Source: an uncultured Collinsella sp.
GTDB taxonomy: Bacteria > Actinomycetota > Coriobacteriia > Coriobacteriales > Coriobacteriaceae
Reading direction: 5' to 3'
Length of the DNA: 6,087 bases
NCBI GenBank assembly: GCA_905197585.1
Contig: CAJJZO010000112.1
Coordinates: 1-6,087 of the forward strand
Of the stretch, positions 1-5,638 are shown piece after piece. Under the pieces are notes generated by a model. The model had not been told where the DNA came from. It did not search any database and saw only the letters and a program-made list of their open reading frames with translations. Made by a program: the position numbers and the translations under genes. Position 1 is the stretch's first letter; each line of letters opens with the position of its first letter.

Positions 1-83
1 TCATAAAAATCGATTGCCAATCAAGTCTTCCTATATATGCCAGCCCTGAGAAGCTGCGCTGTGAACCTGAGTCCGCTATCGAT

Positions 84-103
84 CGGCCCGGTGCACCGGG
101 CCG
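84..103. repeat. Perfect 20-bp GC-rich palindrome
   Basis: CGGCCCGGTG is followed directly by its exact reverse complement CACCGGGCCG, giving a perfect 20-bp palindrome with no spacer. There is no T-run on either side, so it does not look like a complete intrinsic terminator. A second, imperfect GC-rich hairpin follows at about 112-136. It could be a protein-binding site, a cruciform, or what remains of a terminator or repeat element; its function is unknown. Confidence 0.6.
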
Positions 104-320
104 CTGTCCTCGAGCCGGCATCAGCTTGCCGGTCTCAAAACGTATGCCGTCCGGTACGACCAACAGCCGAGTCTTGCGCCCAGTTCGAGCAGCGCCAGAA
201 CCCCGTGCCGGAGCCCATGCGGTCGATTGCAGGGGAATTCAGCCGCGGCCATCGAGGAGCCGACCTAGGGACGGCGCCCCCAGTCCTCGAAAGATTTCCA
301 CCGCCCCCTACAGGCCTGGA

Positions 321-341
321 TTGATTTAACAGTTGATTTAA
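321..341. repeat. Tandem direct repeat of TTGATTTAA
   Basis: The 9-mer TTGATTTAA occurs at 321-329 and again at 333-341, a 12-bp period in an AT-rich patch upstream of the antitoxin gene. This could be a paired regulator site or A/T-rich promoter-proximal DNA. I found no convincing -10 element at the right distance downstream of it. Confidence 0.45.
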
Positions 342-441
342 TCCGGCTGAACAAGCCGAGCATGGGCCGGCTGACACAATGTAAGGTAAAAAAGCAGATA
401 CGACCGTACGCCGATGCGGGGTTCGGGTGATGTGATAGAAA

Positions 442-457
442 GTAATACACGTATTAC
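442..457. promoter_or_regulatory. Probable antitoxin operator (inverted repeat)
   Basis: GTAATAC (442-448) and its exact reverse complement GTATTAC (451-457) are separated by two bases. The centre lies 28 bases ahead of the antitoxin ATG at 478. Ribbon-helix-helix antitoxins bind such short palindromes in their own promoters as dimers of dimers and repress their operon. The palindrome is seen directly; its role as an autoregulatory operator is inferred from position and from the family. No strong -35/-10 pair could be assigned around it. Confidence 0.6.
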
Positions 458-459
458 AT

Positions 460-2082
460 CTAACCGGGAGGTGCATCATGGCAACCGCCACCGCAGCCCT
501 GAGAACCCCCGAGGACCTCGCGAACAGGTACGACCGCCTGACGAAGTCGACGGGCCGCACGAAAACCTTCTACATGACGGAGGCGCTTGCCGCAGAGATA
601 AGCAGGCTCGAATACGAGTACGGCCTCATGAATTATCCGGGAAGCGTTTGGTTGCGAGGTATGCCAGTGTGAGGGCCTGATTCGGCAGGCCCCGCACAGG
701 GGGACCGCGATGGTGGCCACCGCGCCGCCCGAGGGACTGTTGGCGAGCGAGACGGAGCCCCCGTGGGCGCTCGCAGTCTCGGAGGCGGCGTGGAGGCCGA
801 GCCCGTAGTGGCGGCCTTCGTCGTGCGAGGAGCGTGAGGAGTCGTCTGTGAAGAGGCGCTCGCAGCCGCGTTCGAGGGCGGCGGGGGAGAAGCCCGGTCC
901 GTCGTCGGACACCTCGATGACGAGGTGGCCGCCCTCGACGTCGCAGGAGACCGCCACGCGCGAGCGCGCGTGCTCGGCGGCGTTGGCCACGAGGTTCGCG
1001 GCGGCTCGCGCCAGGGCGGTTCGGTCGAGCGGGGCCTCGGGCGCGCCCGCGACAGCAGGGCCCGTGGCCGCGTCGAGCGTCACGCCTCGCGCCCGGGCGA
1101 TCTGGGCGGCCTCGGCGAGAACCTGCTCGCAGAGCTCGGCCGGCCGCATGGGGGCCCTCTCCGCCCCGCCGGACCCGCGGGAGGCCTCGATGAGCAGGCG
1201 CACGTAGCCGTCGAGCCTTTCGACGCTGCCGGCTATGTCGCGCGCGGCGGCCGCGAGGTCGGCGTCTTTCTCGTCTTCCAGCTCCTCCGCCACGAAGTCG
1301 GCGTTGGCGCGCAGCACGGTGAGCGGCGTCTTGAGGTCGTGGGCGAGCGACGCCACCTGCTCGCGCTGCCCCCGCTCCGCGGCCCAGCGGGCCTCGAGCG
1401 ACTCGGCGAGGGAGGTCCGCATGGCGTCCATCGCGGCGAGGACGTCGTTCACCTCGCGAACGTTGGTGCTGCCGACCGCGAAGTCGAGCTCCCCCGCGCC
1501 GACGCGCCCCGCCGCCTCCGCGAGCGGCGCCATCTTGCGCGAGATCACGCGGCTCGCGCGGCGCGCCACGAGCGCGAGCGCGAGCGCGCTTCCCGCAGCG
1601 GCGCCGACGAGCATGAGGCTCTGCGGGTTGGGAAGCAGGCCGGCGAGGTCGCGCGAGACCCACTGCGGCAGGTACTCGCTGACGAGTGCGCAGGCCCCGC
1701 CGCCCTTGAGCGGGAACGCGGCGTAGGTGAGGCCCGAGCCCCCACCCTCGATCTCCACTGTGCCCGGATCCGCGGCGAGTGCCGCACGGGCCATTTCCGT
1801 CGCGTCCTCGAGCCGCGTGCCCTCGAGGTCTGTCATCAGCGCGTATCCGTCCTTGTTCAGGATGAGGTAGCGGTACGCCGTCGGCACGTCCTGCTGCCCG
1901 CAGACGCCGTCGCGTGCCAGGCCCTCCGCGACCTCGCGCGCATTGGCCGGCCCCCAGCTTGCCTCGTAGACGAAGCCCGCGTTGATCGCCGCGGAGAGCG
2001 CCATGAACGAGGCGAGCCACGCCGTGGCGACCGCCGCGAACGCGTAGGCGAAGTAGCGCGCGATGACGAAGGAGAGCGGCAT
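460..2082 (-). CDS. Sensor histidine kinase of the lantibiotic/antimicrobial-peptide type, with run-on C-terminus
   Basis: Membrane histidine kinase, the expected partner of the upstream response regulator. Residues 8-35 form membrane helix 1, 36-153 an extracytoplasmic sensor region with two cysteines (C61, C131), about 154-175 helix 2, and 176-230 a HAMP-like linker. The H-box ASLAHDLKTPL puts the phosphorylated His at 248. The N-box is NLVANAAEH (N367), the G1 box DDGPGF (393-398) and the G2 box YGLGL (426-430). The catalytic domain should end near AVPL at 462, but the frame runs on to a TAG at 460-462, adding about 78 residues, most of them antisense to the antitoxin gene. That tail has no family resemblance. 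I chose ATG 2082, which leads into helix 1 and sits 26 bases after the regulator's stop. A GTG at 2121 overlapping the regulator is possible but adds only an arginine/glycine-rich 13-residue leader. The kinase core is intact; whether the tail is stable is unknown. Confidence 0.85.
   Translation of the reverse strand: MPLSFVIARYFAYAFAAVATAWLASFMALSAAINAGFVYEASWGPANAREVAEGLARDGVCGQQDVPTAYRYLILNKDGYALMTDLEGTRLEDATEMARAALAADPGTVEIEGGGSGLTYAAFPLKGGGACALVSEYLPQWVSRDLAGLLPNPQSLMLVGAAAGSALALALVARRASRVISRKMAPLAEAAGRVGAGELDFAVGSTNVREVNDVLAAMDAMRTSLAESLEARWAAERGQREQVASLAHDLKTPLTVLRANADFVAEELEDEKDADLAAAARDIAGSVERLDGYVRLLIEASRGSGGAERAPMRPAELCEQVLAEAAQIARARGVTLDAATGPAVAGAPEAPLDRTALARAAANLVANAAEHARSRVAVSCDVEGGHLVIEVSDDGPGFSPAALERGCERLFTDDSSRSSHDEGRHYGLGLHAASETASAHGGSVSLANSPSGGAVATIAVPLCGACRIRPSHWHTSQPNASRIIHEAVLVFEPAYLCGKRLRHVEGFRAARRLRQAVVPVREVLGGSQGCGGGCHDAPPG
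478..672 (+). CDS. C-terminally truncated ribbon-helix-helix antitoxin (RelB/DinJ-like), toxin absent
   Basis: The 64-residue product resembles the DNA-binding half of a type II toxin-antitoxin antitoxin. Residues 3-10 would be the beta ribbon, 11-25 (PEDLANRYDRLTKST) helix 1, and 27-49 (TKTFYMTEALAAEISRLEYEY) helix 2, the usual pattern for this family. The ATG at 478 is preceded by a strong GGGAGGTG ribosome site at 466-473 and by an inverted repeat at 442-457. Family members normally continue for some 15-30 residues after the EYEYGL stretch with a toxin-neutralising tail. Here the protein changes character at about residue 52 (NYPGSVWLRGMPV) and stops. No RelE/ParE-type toxin gene follows; the sequence goes straight into the 3' end of the opposing kinase gene. 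I infer a broken, orphan antitoxin that may still bind DNA. The minus-strand kinase frame covers it entirely in antisense. Confidence 0.65.
   Translation: MATATAALRTPEDLANRYDRLTKSTGRTKTFYMTEALAAEISRLEYEYGLMNYPGSVWLRGMPV
673..692. repeat. GC-rich hairpin at the 3' end of the kinase region
   Basis: GGGCCTG (673-679) pairs perfectly with CAGGCCC (686-692) around a six-base loop. It lies directly between the antitoxin stop and the end of the kinase domain, where a terminator for convergent genes would be expected. Neither strand has a T-run after it, so it is at best a weak or damaged terminator. Confidence 0.4.
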
Positions 2083-2108
2083 GCCCCCGCGACCTCGCGC
2101 CCCGGTCC

Positions 2109-2771
2109 TCAGAGCTGCCACTTGTACCCCATCCCCCAGACGGTCGCGATCGGATCGGCGCCGGCCTCGGAGAGTTTCCTCCGGGCGCGGCTGACCTGCA
2201 TGGATATGGCCGCGTCGTCGGCGTCGCTCTCCCAGCCGAGCACCGCCTCGCGTATCTGCGCGCGGCTCATGACCTGCCCGGGGTGGCGGGCGAGGTACTC
2301 GCAGATGGCGTACTCGGTGGGCGTGAGCGGCACGGCCTCACCGCCCACGGCGAGGCCGCGCGCCCCGAGGTCGATCCGCACCTCCCCGAAGGAGAGGGCG
2401 TGCGAGCGCGGCCGGTGCTCACGGCGTAGATGGGCCGCGACCTTGGCGCGCAGCTCCGCGGCCCCGAAGGGCTTGCGGACGTAGTCGTCGGCGCCCAGGC
2501 CGTAGGCGGCCACGGCGTCCTCCTCGGCCACGCGCGCGGTCAGGAAGACGATGGGCCCGTCGAAGTCCGGGCGGATCTGCCGCACGAGCTCGAAGCCGTC
2601 GAGCCCCGGCATCATGACGTCGCAGAGCACGAGGTCGAAGCGCGAGAGGTCCATCCCCGGGACCGCCGTCGGGTCCGCCGCCCTGACGACCTCATGGCCG
2701 TCGCGGCCGAGGACGCGCGCGAGCGCGTCGAGGATCGCCCGTTCATCATCCACTGCCAGTATCCTCGCCAT
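2109..2771 (-). CDS. OmpR/PhoB-family response regulator
   Basis: A 220-residue DNA-binding response regulator, full length for the family. The receiver domain (about 1-115) has the acidic pair D8/D9, the phosphoacceptor D51 in LVLCDVMMPGLDG, the switch threonine T78 and the conserved lysine K100 followed by P101. A winged-helix domain fills about 125-220, with PLTPTEYAICEYLARHPG near 148 and the recognition-helix region ISMQVSRARRKL at 189-200. The start is supported by AGGAGGT a few bases ahead of the ATG. It follows the microprotein gene after 45 bases and precedes the kinase by 26 bases, so it should be phosphorylated by that kinase. By analogy with lantibiotic-immunity regulators its main target is probably the ABC operon promoter upstream of 5308 (inference). 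Confidence 0.93.
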   Translation of the reverse strand: MARILAVDDERAILDALARVLGRDGHEVVRAADPTAVPGMDLSRFDLVLCDVMMPGLDGFELVRQIRPDFDGPIVFLTARVAEEDAVAAYGLGADDYVRKPFGAAELRAKVAAHLRREHRPRSHALSFGEVRIDLGARGLAVGGEAVPLTPTEYAICEYLARHPGQVMSRAQIREAVLGWESDADDAAISMQVSRARRKLSEAGADPIATVWGMGYKWQL

Positions 2772-2798
2772 GTTCGACCTCCTGAAACTCCCGTCGGC

Positions 2799-2827
2799 AT
2801 TGTACTTGCGCCGCGATCAGCGGTCCA
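2799..2827 (-). promoter_or_regulatory. Candidate internal promoter for the regulator-kinase pair
   Basis: On the minus strand, TACAAT (2804-2799, five of six matches to the -10 consensus) lies 17 bases after TGGACC (2827-2822, four of six to the -35 consensus). Transcription would start near 2792 and give a leader of about 20 bases holding the AGGAGGT site of the regulator. The -35 overlaps the last codons of the microprotein gene. This would let the two-component system be expressed at a basal level apart from the exporter. It is a pattern match only. Confidence 0.4.
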
Positions 2828-3005
2828 GAGCCCCGCGCGCAGCCGCGGGCGCGGGCGCCCACATGGCGATCTCAGGGTTGGGCAGCACGCGGTCGGCGAT
2901 CGAGCGCAGCGCCGACCCCCAGCCGTCGTCGAGCAGGGCATTCCCGCCCAGGACGAACGCTGCGGAGAGGAGGACGAGCACGCCGGCGAGCGGCTTCCTA
3001 CTCAT
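2817..3005 (-). CDS. Small membrane-anchored protein of unknown function in the exporter operon
   Basis: I do not recognise a named family. The 62-residue protein has a positively charged start (MSRKP), a hydrophobic stretch at 6-21 that would be a signal anchor or signal peptide, no cysteine (so no lipobox), and a short extracytoplasmic-type part. Positions 41-44 read LPNP, followed by E and, four residues after the second P, a Met; the tail 50-62 is Ala/Pro-rich. The ATG overlaps the end of the MutG-like permease gene by eight bases (ATGAGTAG) and has GGGAGG a few bases upstream, so it is probably translationally coupled. Position between exporter and regulator suggests an accessory role in sensing or immunity. 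The LPNP motif also occurs just before the second membrane helix of the kinase (residues 150-153). A real gene is likely from coupling and ribosome site; the function is open. Confidence 0.68.
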   Translation of the reverse strand: MSRKPLAGVLVLLSAAFVLGGNALLDDGWGSALRSIADRVLPNPEIAMWAPAPAAARGALDR

Positions 3006-3813
3006 CTGCCCTCCCGTCCTCGAAGCGGCAGAACCAGGCCAGAAGGACGGCGGCGGCTGCCAGGGCGAGCACGAGGCCAGCGAGCGCAGTCGTGAGGAGA
3101 GGGCCCGCCGCGCGTGCGGCGTCGATGAAGGCCTCTACCCCGAGCGACCCCAGGCGCGCGGGCCAGGCGAGCGGCACCCAGCTCAGGGGCGTCGCCAGGG
3201 CACCGGTGAGCTCGCCGGTCATGAGGCCGTGCGCAAGTCCGCCCACTGAGAAGAACGCGAGGAGCATCCCCGCCGCGCCGGCGCCGATGGCGGCGTTGCG
3301 GCCGAGGCGCAGGGCCACGCCGAGCTCCAGCGCGTAGAGGGGCAGGCTGCCCAGCACGATGCCCGCCCAGGCGGCCGCAAGCGGAGCGGGCCCGAGCGGC
3401 AGGCGCCCGGCGACGGCGAGCACGGCCCCGAACACGCCGAGCGCCACGGCCAGCGCGCCCGCGCCGAGCGCCGCAAGGGCGAGCAGCTTCGCCGCGACGG
3501 CGCGCCCGCGCGAGGGGACCGCCGTGAGGTTGGCGAGGCGCCCGGCAGTGCGCTCCTCGTCCACGGCGAGCCCGCAGACGATGGCGGACATGAGCGGCAT
3601 GAGGGCGCCGAGGAACTGTGCGTAGGCGTCCGCGCCCAGCGCCGGGTCCCATCGGGTTACGGAGAAGTACTCGCCGCAGGCAAGACCGGCTGCCAGGCCG
3701 CAGACGAGGTGCACCCCTGCGAGCGGGGAGCGCGCCAGGCGCAGGGCCTCGGAGAGCAGAGCCCGCGGGAGAGTCATGCGCGGCGTCGGGTCGGAGAGTC
3801 GTGTCACGGCCAT
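2998..3813 (-). CDS. ABC transporter permease, MutG-type (lantibiotic immunity family)
   Basis: A 271-residue integral membrane protein, about the usual size for the second permease (LanG/MutG) of lantibiotic-immunity exporters. Hydrophobic segments lie at about 31-48, 65-83, 105-136, 143-167, 173-195 and 236-262, consistent with six helices. The stretch after segment 2, DEERTAGRLANLTAVPSRGR (85-104) leading to AAKL, fits the cytoplasmic loop pattern of these permeases (E..AG...NL...P.R.....KL), which probably contacts the ATPase. The start is ATG 3813, sharing one base with the stop of the preceding permease (TGATG) and preceded by GGAGAGG. The same frame is open further upstream, to about 4302, but only as a shadow of the preceding gene. 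With the other permease and ATPase it should form a membrane complex that expels a peptide from the outer face of the membrane. Confidence 0.85.
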   Translation of the reverse strand: MAVTRLSDPTPRMTLPRALLSEALRLARSPLAGVHLVCGLAAGLACGEYFSVTRWDPALGADAYAQFLGALMPLMSAIVCGLAVDEERTAGRLANLTAVPSRGRAVAAKLLALAALGAGALAVALGVFGAVLAVAGRLPLGPAPLAAAWAGIVLGSLPLYALELGVALRLGRNAAIGAGAAGMLLAFFSVGGLAHGLMTGELTGALATPLSWVPLAWPARLGSLGVEAFIDAARAAGPLLTTALAGLVLALAAAAVLLAWFCRFEDGRADE

Positions 3814-4583
3814 CACCTCTCCTCGGAGCGCGCGAACCAGGCCGCGCCCGCCGCCGTGAGCGCGGCGAACGCGAGCGCGCAGACCGCAAGGCCCGCCAGT
3901 GTGAGCATGCCGTCCGCCGCGAGCGCCCCGCCGAGCGCCATGTCCGCCGCGAGTGGCTCGCCGCTCGGCAGCACGGGGATGAAGCTCGTGGGGATGACCA
4001 TGCTCGCCGACGGCGGAAAGAGCTGCGGCAGCGGCACCAGCGACCAGGCGAACCCGCCCACGAGCTGCGCGGCGAGCGGGCAGAAGATGCCCGCGAGCAT
4101 GCCGAGCCGCGCCGTGAGGAAGAGCCCTGCGGGGATCATCCACGCCGCGGTCACCGTGTTGGCGAGCGCGCAGAGGAGCATCGTGAGCGTGCCCGCGGCC
4201 GTGAGGCCCTGCGAGGAGAACGCCGATCCCGCGAGGTAGATGCCGAAGACCACGAGGTTCGAGAGCGCGCAGAGCGCGAGGCACCAGAGCGCCTTGGCCC
4301 ACCAGGCGCGCTTAAGCGGGAAGCCCAGGCCCAGAAGCCCCCGCATCCGCGTGCGCGCGTCCGCCCGCGCGACGCACGCCACCACGAGCGAGAGAGCCAC
4401 GGGCAGGAAGAGCGCGTACCAGTAGTTCCACGCGCTGAAGATCTGCACGCCCCGGTAGGGCATCGCGCCGAGCAGCGGCATCGGCAGTGCCATGAGCACG
4501 GCCAGGCGAACCGGTGCCGCGTGGTGCGACTTCAGGGCCTCAGCGCGCAGGCCCGCGAGCAGGCCGCCTTTCTCGCCCGTCAT
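3813..4583 (-). CDS. ABC transporter permease, MutE/EpiE-type (lantibiotic immunity family)
   Basis: A 256-residue integral membrane protein with about six hydrophobic segments (roughly 26-43, 54-73, 95-120, 130-152, 158-182 and 222-248). The N-terminal part (LRAEALKSHHAAP) and the late loop with PTSFIPVLPSGEPL (around 206-219) fit the MutE/EpiE immunity permeases. In that family the protein pairs with MutG and an ATPase to move lantibiotics out of the membrane rather than across it. The ATG at 4583 overlaps the ATPase stop by four bases (ATGA) and has GGGGAGGTG upstream, so coupling to the ATPase is tight. The stop overlaps the next permease by one base. The family call rests on context, size and topology, because these permeases diverge strongly in sequence. 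Confidence 0.85.
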   Translation of the reverse strand: MTGEKGGLLAGLRAEALKSHHAAPVRLAVLMALPMPLLGAMPYRGVQIFSAWNYWYALFLPVALSLVVACVARADARTRMRGLLGLGFPLKRAWWAKALWCLALCALSNLVVFGIYLAGSAFSSQGLTAAGTLTMLLCALANTVTAAWMIPAGLFLTARLGMLAGIFCPLAAQLVGGFAWSLVPLPQLFPPSASMVIPTSFIPVLPSGEPLAADMALGGALAADGMLTLAGLAVCALAFAALTAAGAAWFARSEER

Positions 4584-5308
4584 GCCGCCACCTCCCCGCG
4601 CGCTCGACGCCCCTCCCGGCAGACGCTCATGAAGAGTTCCTCGAGGTCCTGCCCGGGTCGAAGCGCATCCTCGTAGGCGAGGCGCCCCCCGCAGATGATG
4701 CCGATGGTGTCCGCCATCTGCTGCACCTCGGAGAGGATGTGGCTCGAGACGATCACCGTCGTGCCCGCCGCCGCGAAGCCGCGGATCTGGTCGCGCAGCT
4801 CCTCGATGCCGATGGGGTCGAGGCCGTTGGTGGGCTCGTCGAGCACGAGCAGGCGTGGCCGGGCGATCAGCGCCAGCGCGAGCCCCAGGCGCTGCCGCAT
4901 GCCCATCGAGAAGCGCCCGGCGCGCTTCTTCCCGGTGTCCGCGAGGTCCACGGCGGCGAGCACCTCATCTACGCGGCTCTCGGGAAGGCCCAGCAGCGTG
5001 GTGCGCACGCGCAGGTTCTCGCGCGCGGTGAGGTTGGGGTAGAGCGGCGCCTCCTCGATGAGGCTGCCGATTGCGTAGAGGTCCTCGCGGCGCCAGGCGT
5101 GCCCGGCAAAGAGGATCTCCCCGGCCGTCGGCCGCAGCATTCCGCAGATCATCTTGAGCGTTGTCGACTTGCCGGCTCCGTTGGGGCCGAGCAGCCCGTA
5201 CACCTCGCCCTCGCGGATATGAAGGCTCACGTCGGCCACGGCGTCCTGCGCCTGGTCGCCGCGGCCGAAGCGCTTGGTGAGCTCACGCGTCTCGAGCATG
5301 TAACCCAT
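4580..5308 (-). CDS. ABC transporter ATPase, lantibiotic-immunity (LanF/MutF/CprA-like) type
   Basis: A 242-residue nucleotide-binding protein, complete. Walker A is GPNGAGKST (41-49), the signature loop SMGMRQR (134-140), Walker B LLVLDE (153-158), the D-loop GLD (162-164) and the switch His is H190 in VSSH. Where most ABC ATPases have the Q-loop glutamine, this protein reads GSLIEEAPLYP, with a glutamate at 85. This 'E-loop' is typical of lantibiotic-immunity ATPases such as NisF, SpaF and NukF. The start at 5308 is chosen because AAAGGA lies eight bases ahead of it. A second in-frame ATG at 5299 is too far from that site. Upstream in-frame codons (to an ATG at 5386) would add an Arg-rich extension encoded by the leader hairpin, which is unlikely. 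First gene of the operon, overlapping the first permease by four bases. Confidence 0.92.
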   Translation of the reverse strand: MGYMLETRELTKRFGRGDQAQDAVADVSLHIREGEVYGLLGPNGAGKSTTLKMICGMLRPTAGEILFAGHAWRREDLYAIGSLIEEAPLYPNLTARENLRVRTTLLGLPESRVDEVLAAVDLADTGKKRAGRFSMGMRQRLGLALALIARPRLLVLDEPTNGLDPIGIEELRDQIRGFAAAGTTVIVSSHILSEVQQMADTIGIICGGRLAYEDALRPGQDLEELFMSVCREGRRARGEVAA

Positions 5309-5329
5309 GGGTTTATCCTTTCTCTTCCG

Positions 5330-5362
5330 GGCGCGCGGGCCGAGTCGCCGTGCCCGCGCGCC
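5330..5362 (-). promoter_or_regulatory. Strong GC hairpin in the leader of the ABC operon
   Basis: GGCGCGCGGGC (5330-5340) and GCCCGCGCGCC (5352-5362) are exact reverse complements, giving an 11-bp all-G/C stem with an 11-base loop. In the minus-strand transcript the stem ends about ten bases ahead of the AGAAAGGA ribosome site of the ATPase gene. There is no U-run, so it is not a standard terminator. It could stabilise the 5' end of the message or affect ribosome access; this is inference. Confidence 0.55.
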
Positions 5363-5376
5363 TTGCCTTTCGGGTT

Positions 5377-5390
5377 CACCATCCATGGTG
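5377..5390. repeat. Inverted repeat upstream of the ABC operon, possible operator
   Basis: CACCAT (5377-5382) faces ATGGTG (5385-5390) across two bases. Further upstream of the operon, at 5414-5423, is a perfect 10-bp palindrome AACGGCCGTT. Either could bind a regulator of the exporter genes. OmpR-type regulators more often use direct repeats, so neither can be assigned to the operon's own regulator. Confidence 0.35.
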
Positions 5391-5638
5391 GGGCGCGTTT
5401 CTAACGAAGCCGTAACGGCCGTTGGGCTCTTTTGGCGCCAGCCCTTCTCGACCAGCACATCATGATTAATTTGCTTAAGGCAACAACTTTCCCGATCGAT
5501 GTAACCACCGAATCAAAACGTGTGCATCGGCCACCATAAATGCCGAAAAATGTCGTTTTTGGAGGCTGATGTACACAAAAGCGATAGACATCCCGCCCGA
5601 TACCGTCCTCCACATGTCTGGACTCTCTATGCTTACGC

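Larger units (their letters stand above)
1..413. other. Gene-poor left flank with palindromes; no recognisable intact gene
   Basis: I recognise no gene here. The stretch is AT-rich at 1-40 and 320-400 and GC-rich between. On the minus strand one frame stays open from just left of a TGA near 239 to the left edge, and includes a run reading RLLVVPDGIRFETGKLMPA. It has no convincing start with a ribosome site, and I could not place it in a family, so it may be a decayed gene end or chance. The + strand frames in this region are arginine- and proline-rich and look non-coding. Notable structures are a perfect palindrome at 84-103, an imperfect hairpin at about 112-136 (GAGCCGGCA facing TGCCGGTCTC) and two direct copies of TTGATTTAA at 321-341. 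Confidence 0.5.

Noticed and set aside
135..560. 141-codon minus-strand frame across the antitoxin and left flank
   Set aside because: Antisense to the antitoxin at one end and without recognisable motifs; the composition does not look coding.
673..692. Hairpin considered as a bona fide intrinsic terminator
   Set aside because: Seven G/C-rich pairs but no T-run on either strand, and the kinase frame reads through it.
626..2020. 464-codon minus-strand frame overlapping the kinase
   Set aside because: An out-of-frame shadow, rich in Arg and Gly; the kinase motifs are all in the other frame.
925..2484. 519-codon + strand open frame
   Set aside because: It is antisense to the kinase and regulator genes, is very rich in Arg, Glu, Gly and Ala with no domain, and arises from the high third-position GC of the real genes.
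3618..4676. 352-codon + strand frame across the permeases
   Set aside because: Antisense shadow with low-complexity Arg/Glu/His composition; the minus strand has clear membrane proteins here.
5309..5386. N-terminal extension of the ATPase from ATG 5386
   Set aside because: It would be Arg/Lys-rich, encoded by the leader hairpin, and lacks a good ribosome site; the ATG at 5308 has one at ideal spacing.
5543..5562. A/T-rich hairpin considered as a terminator
   Set aside because: The stem is mostly A-T pairs with a G-U pair, there is no following T-run, and no gene ends beside it.
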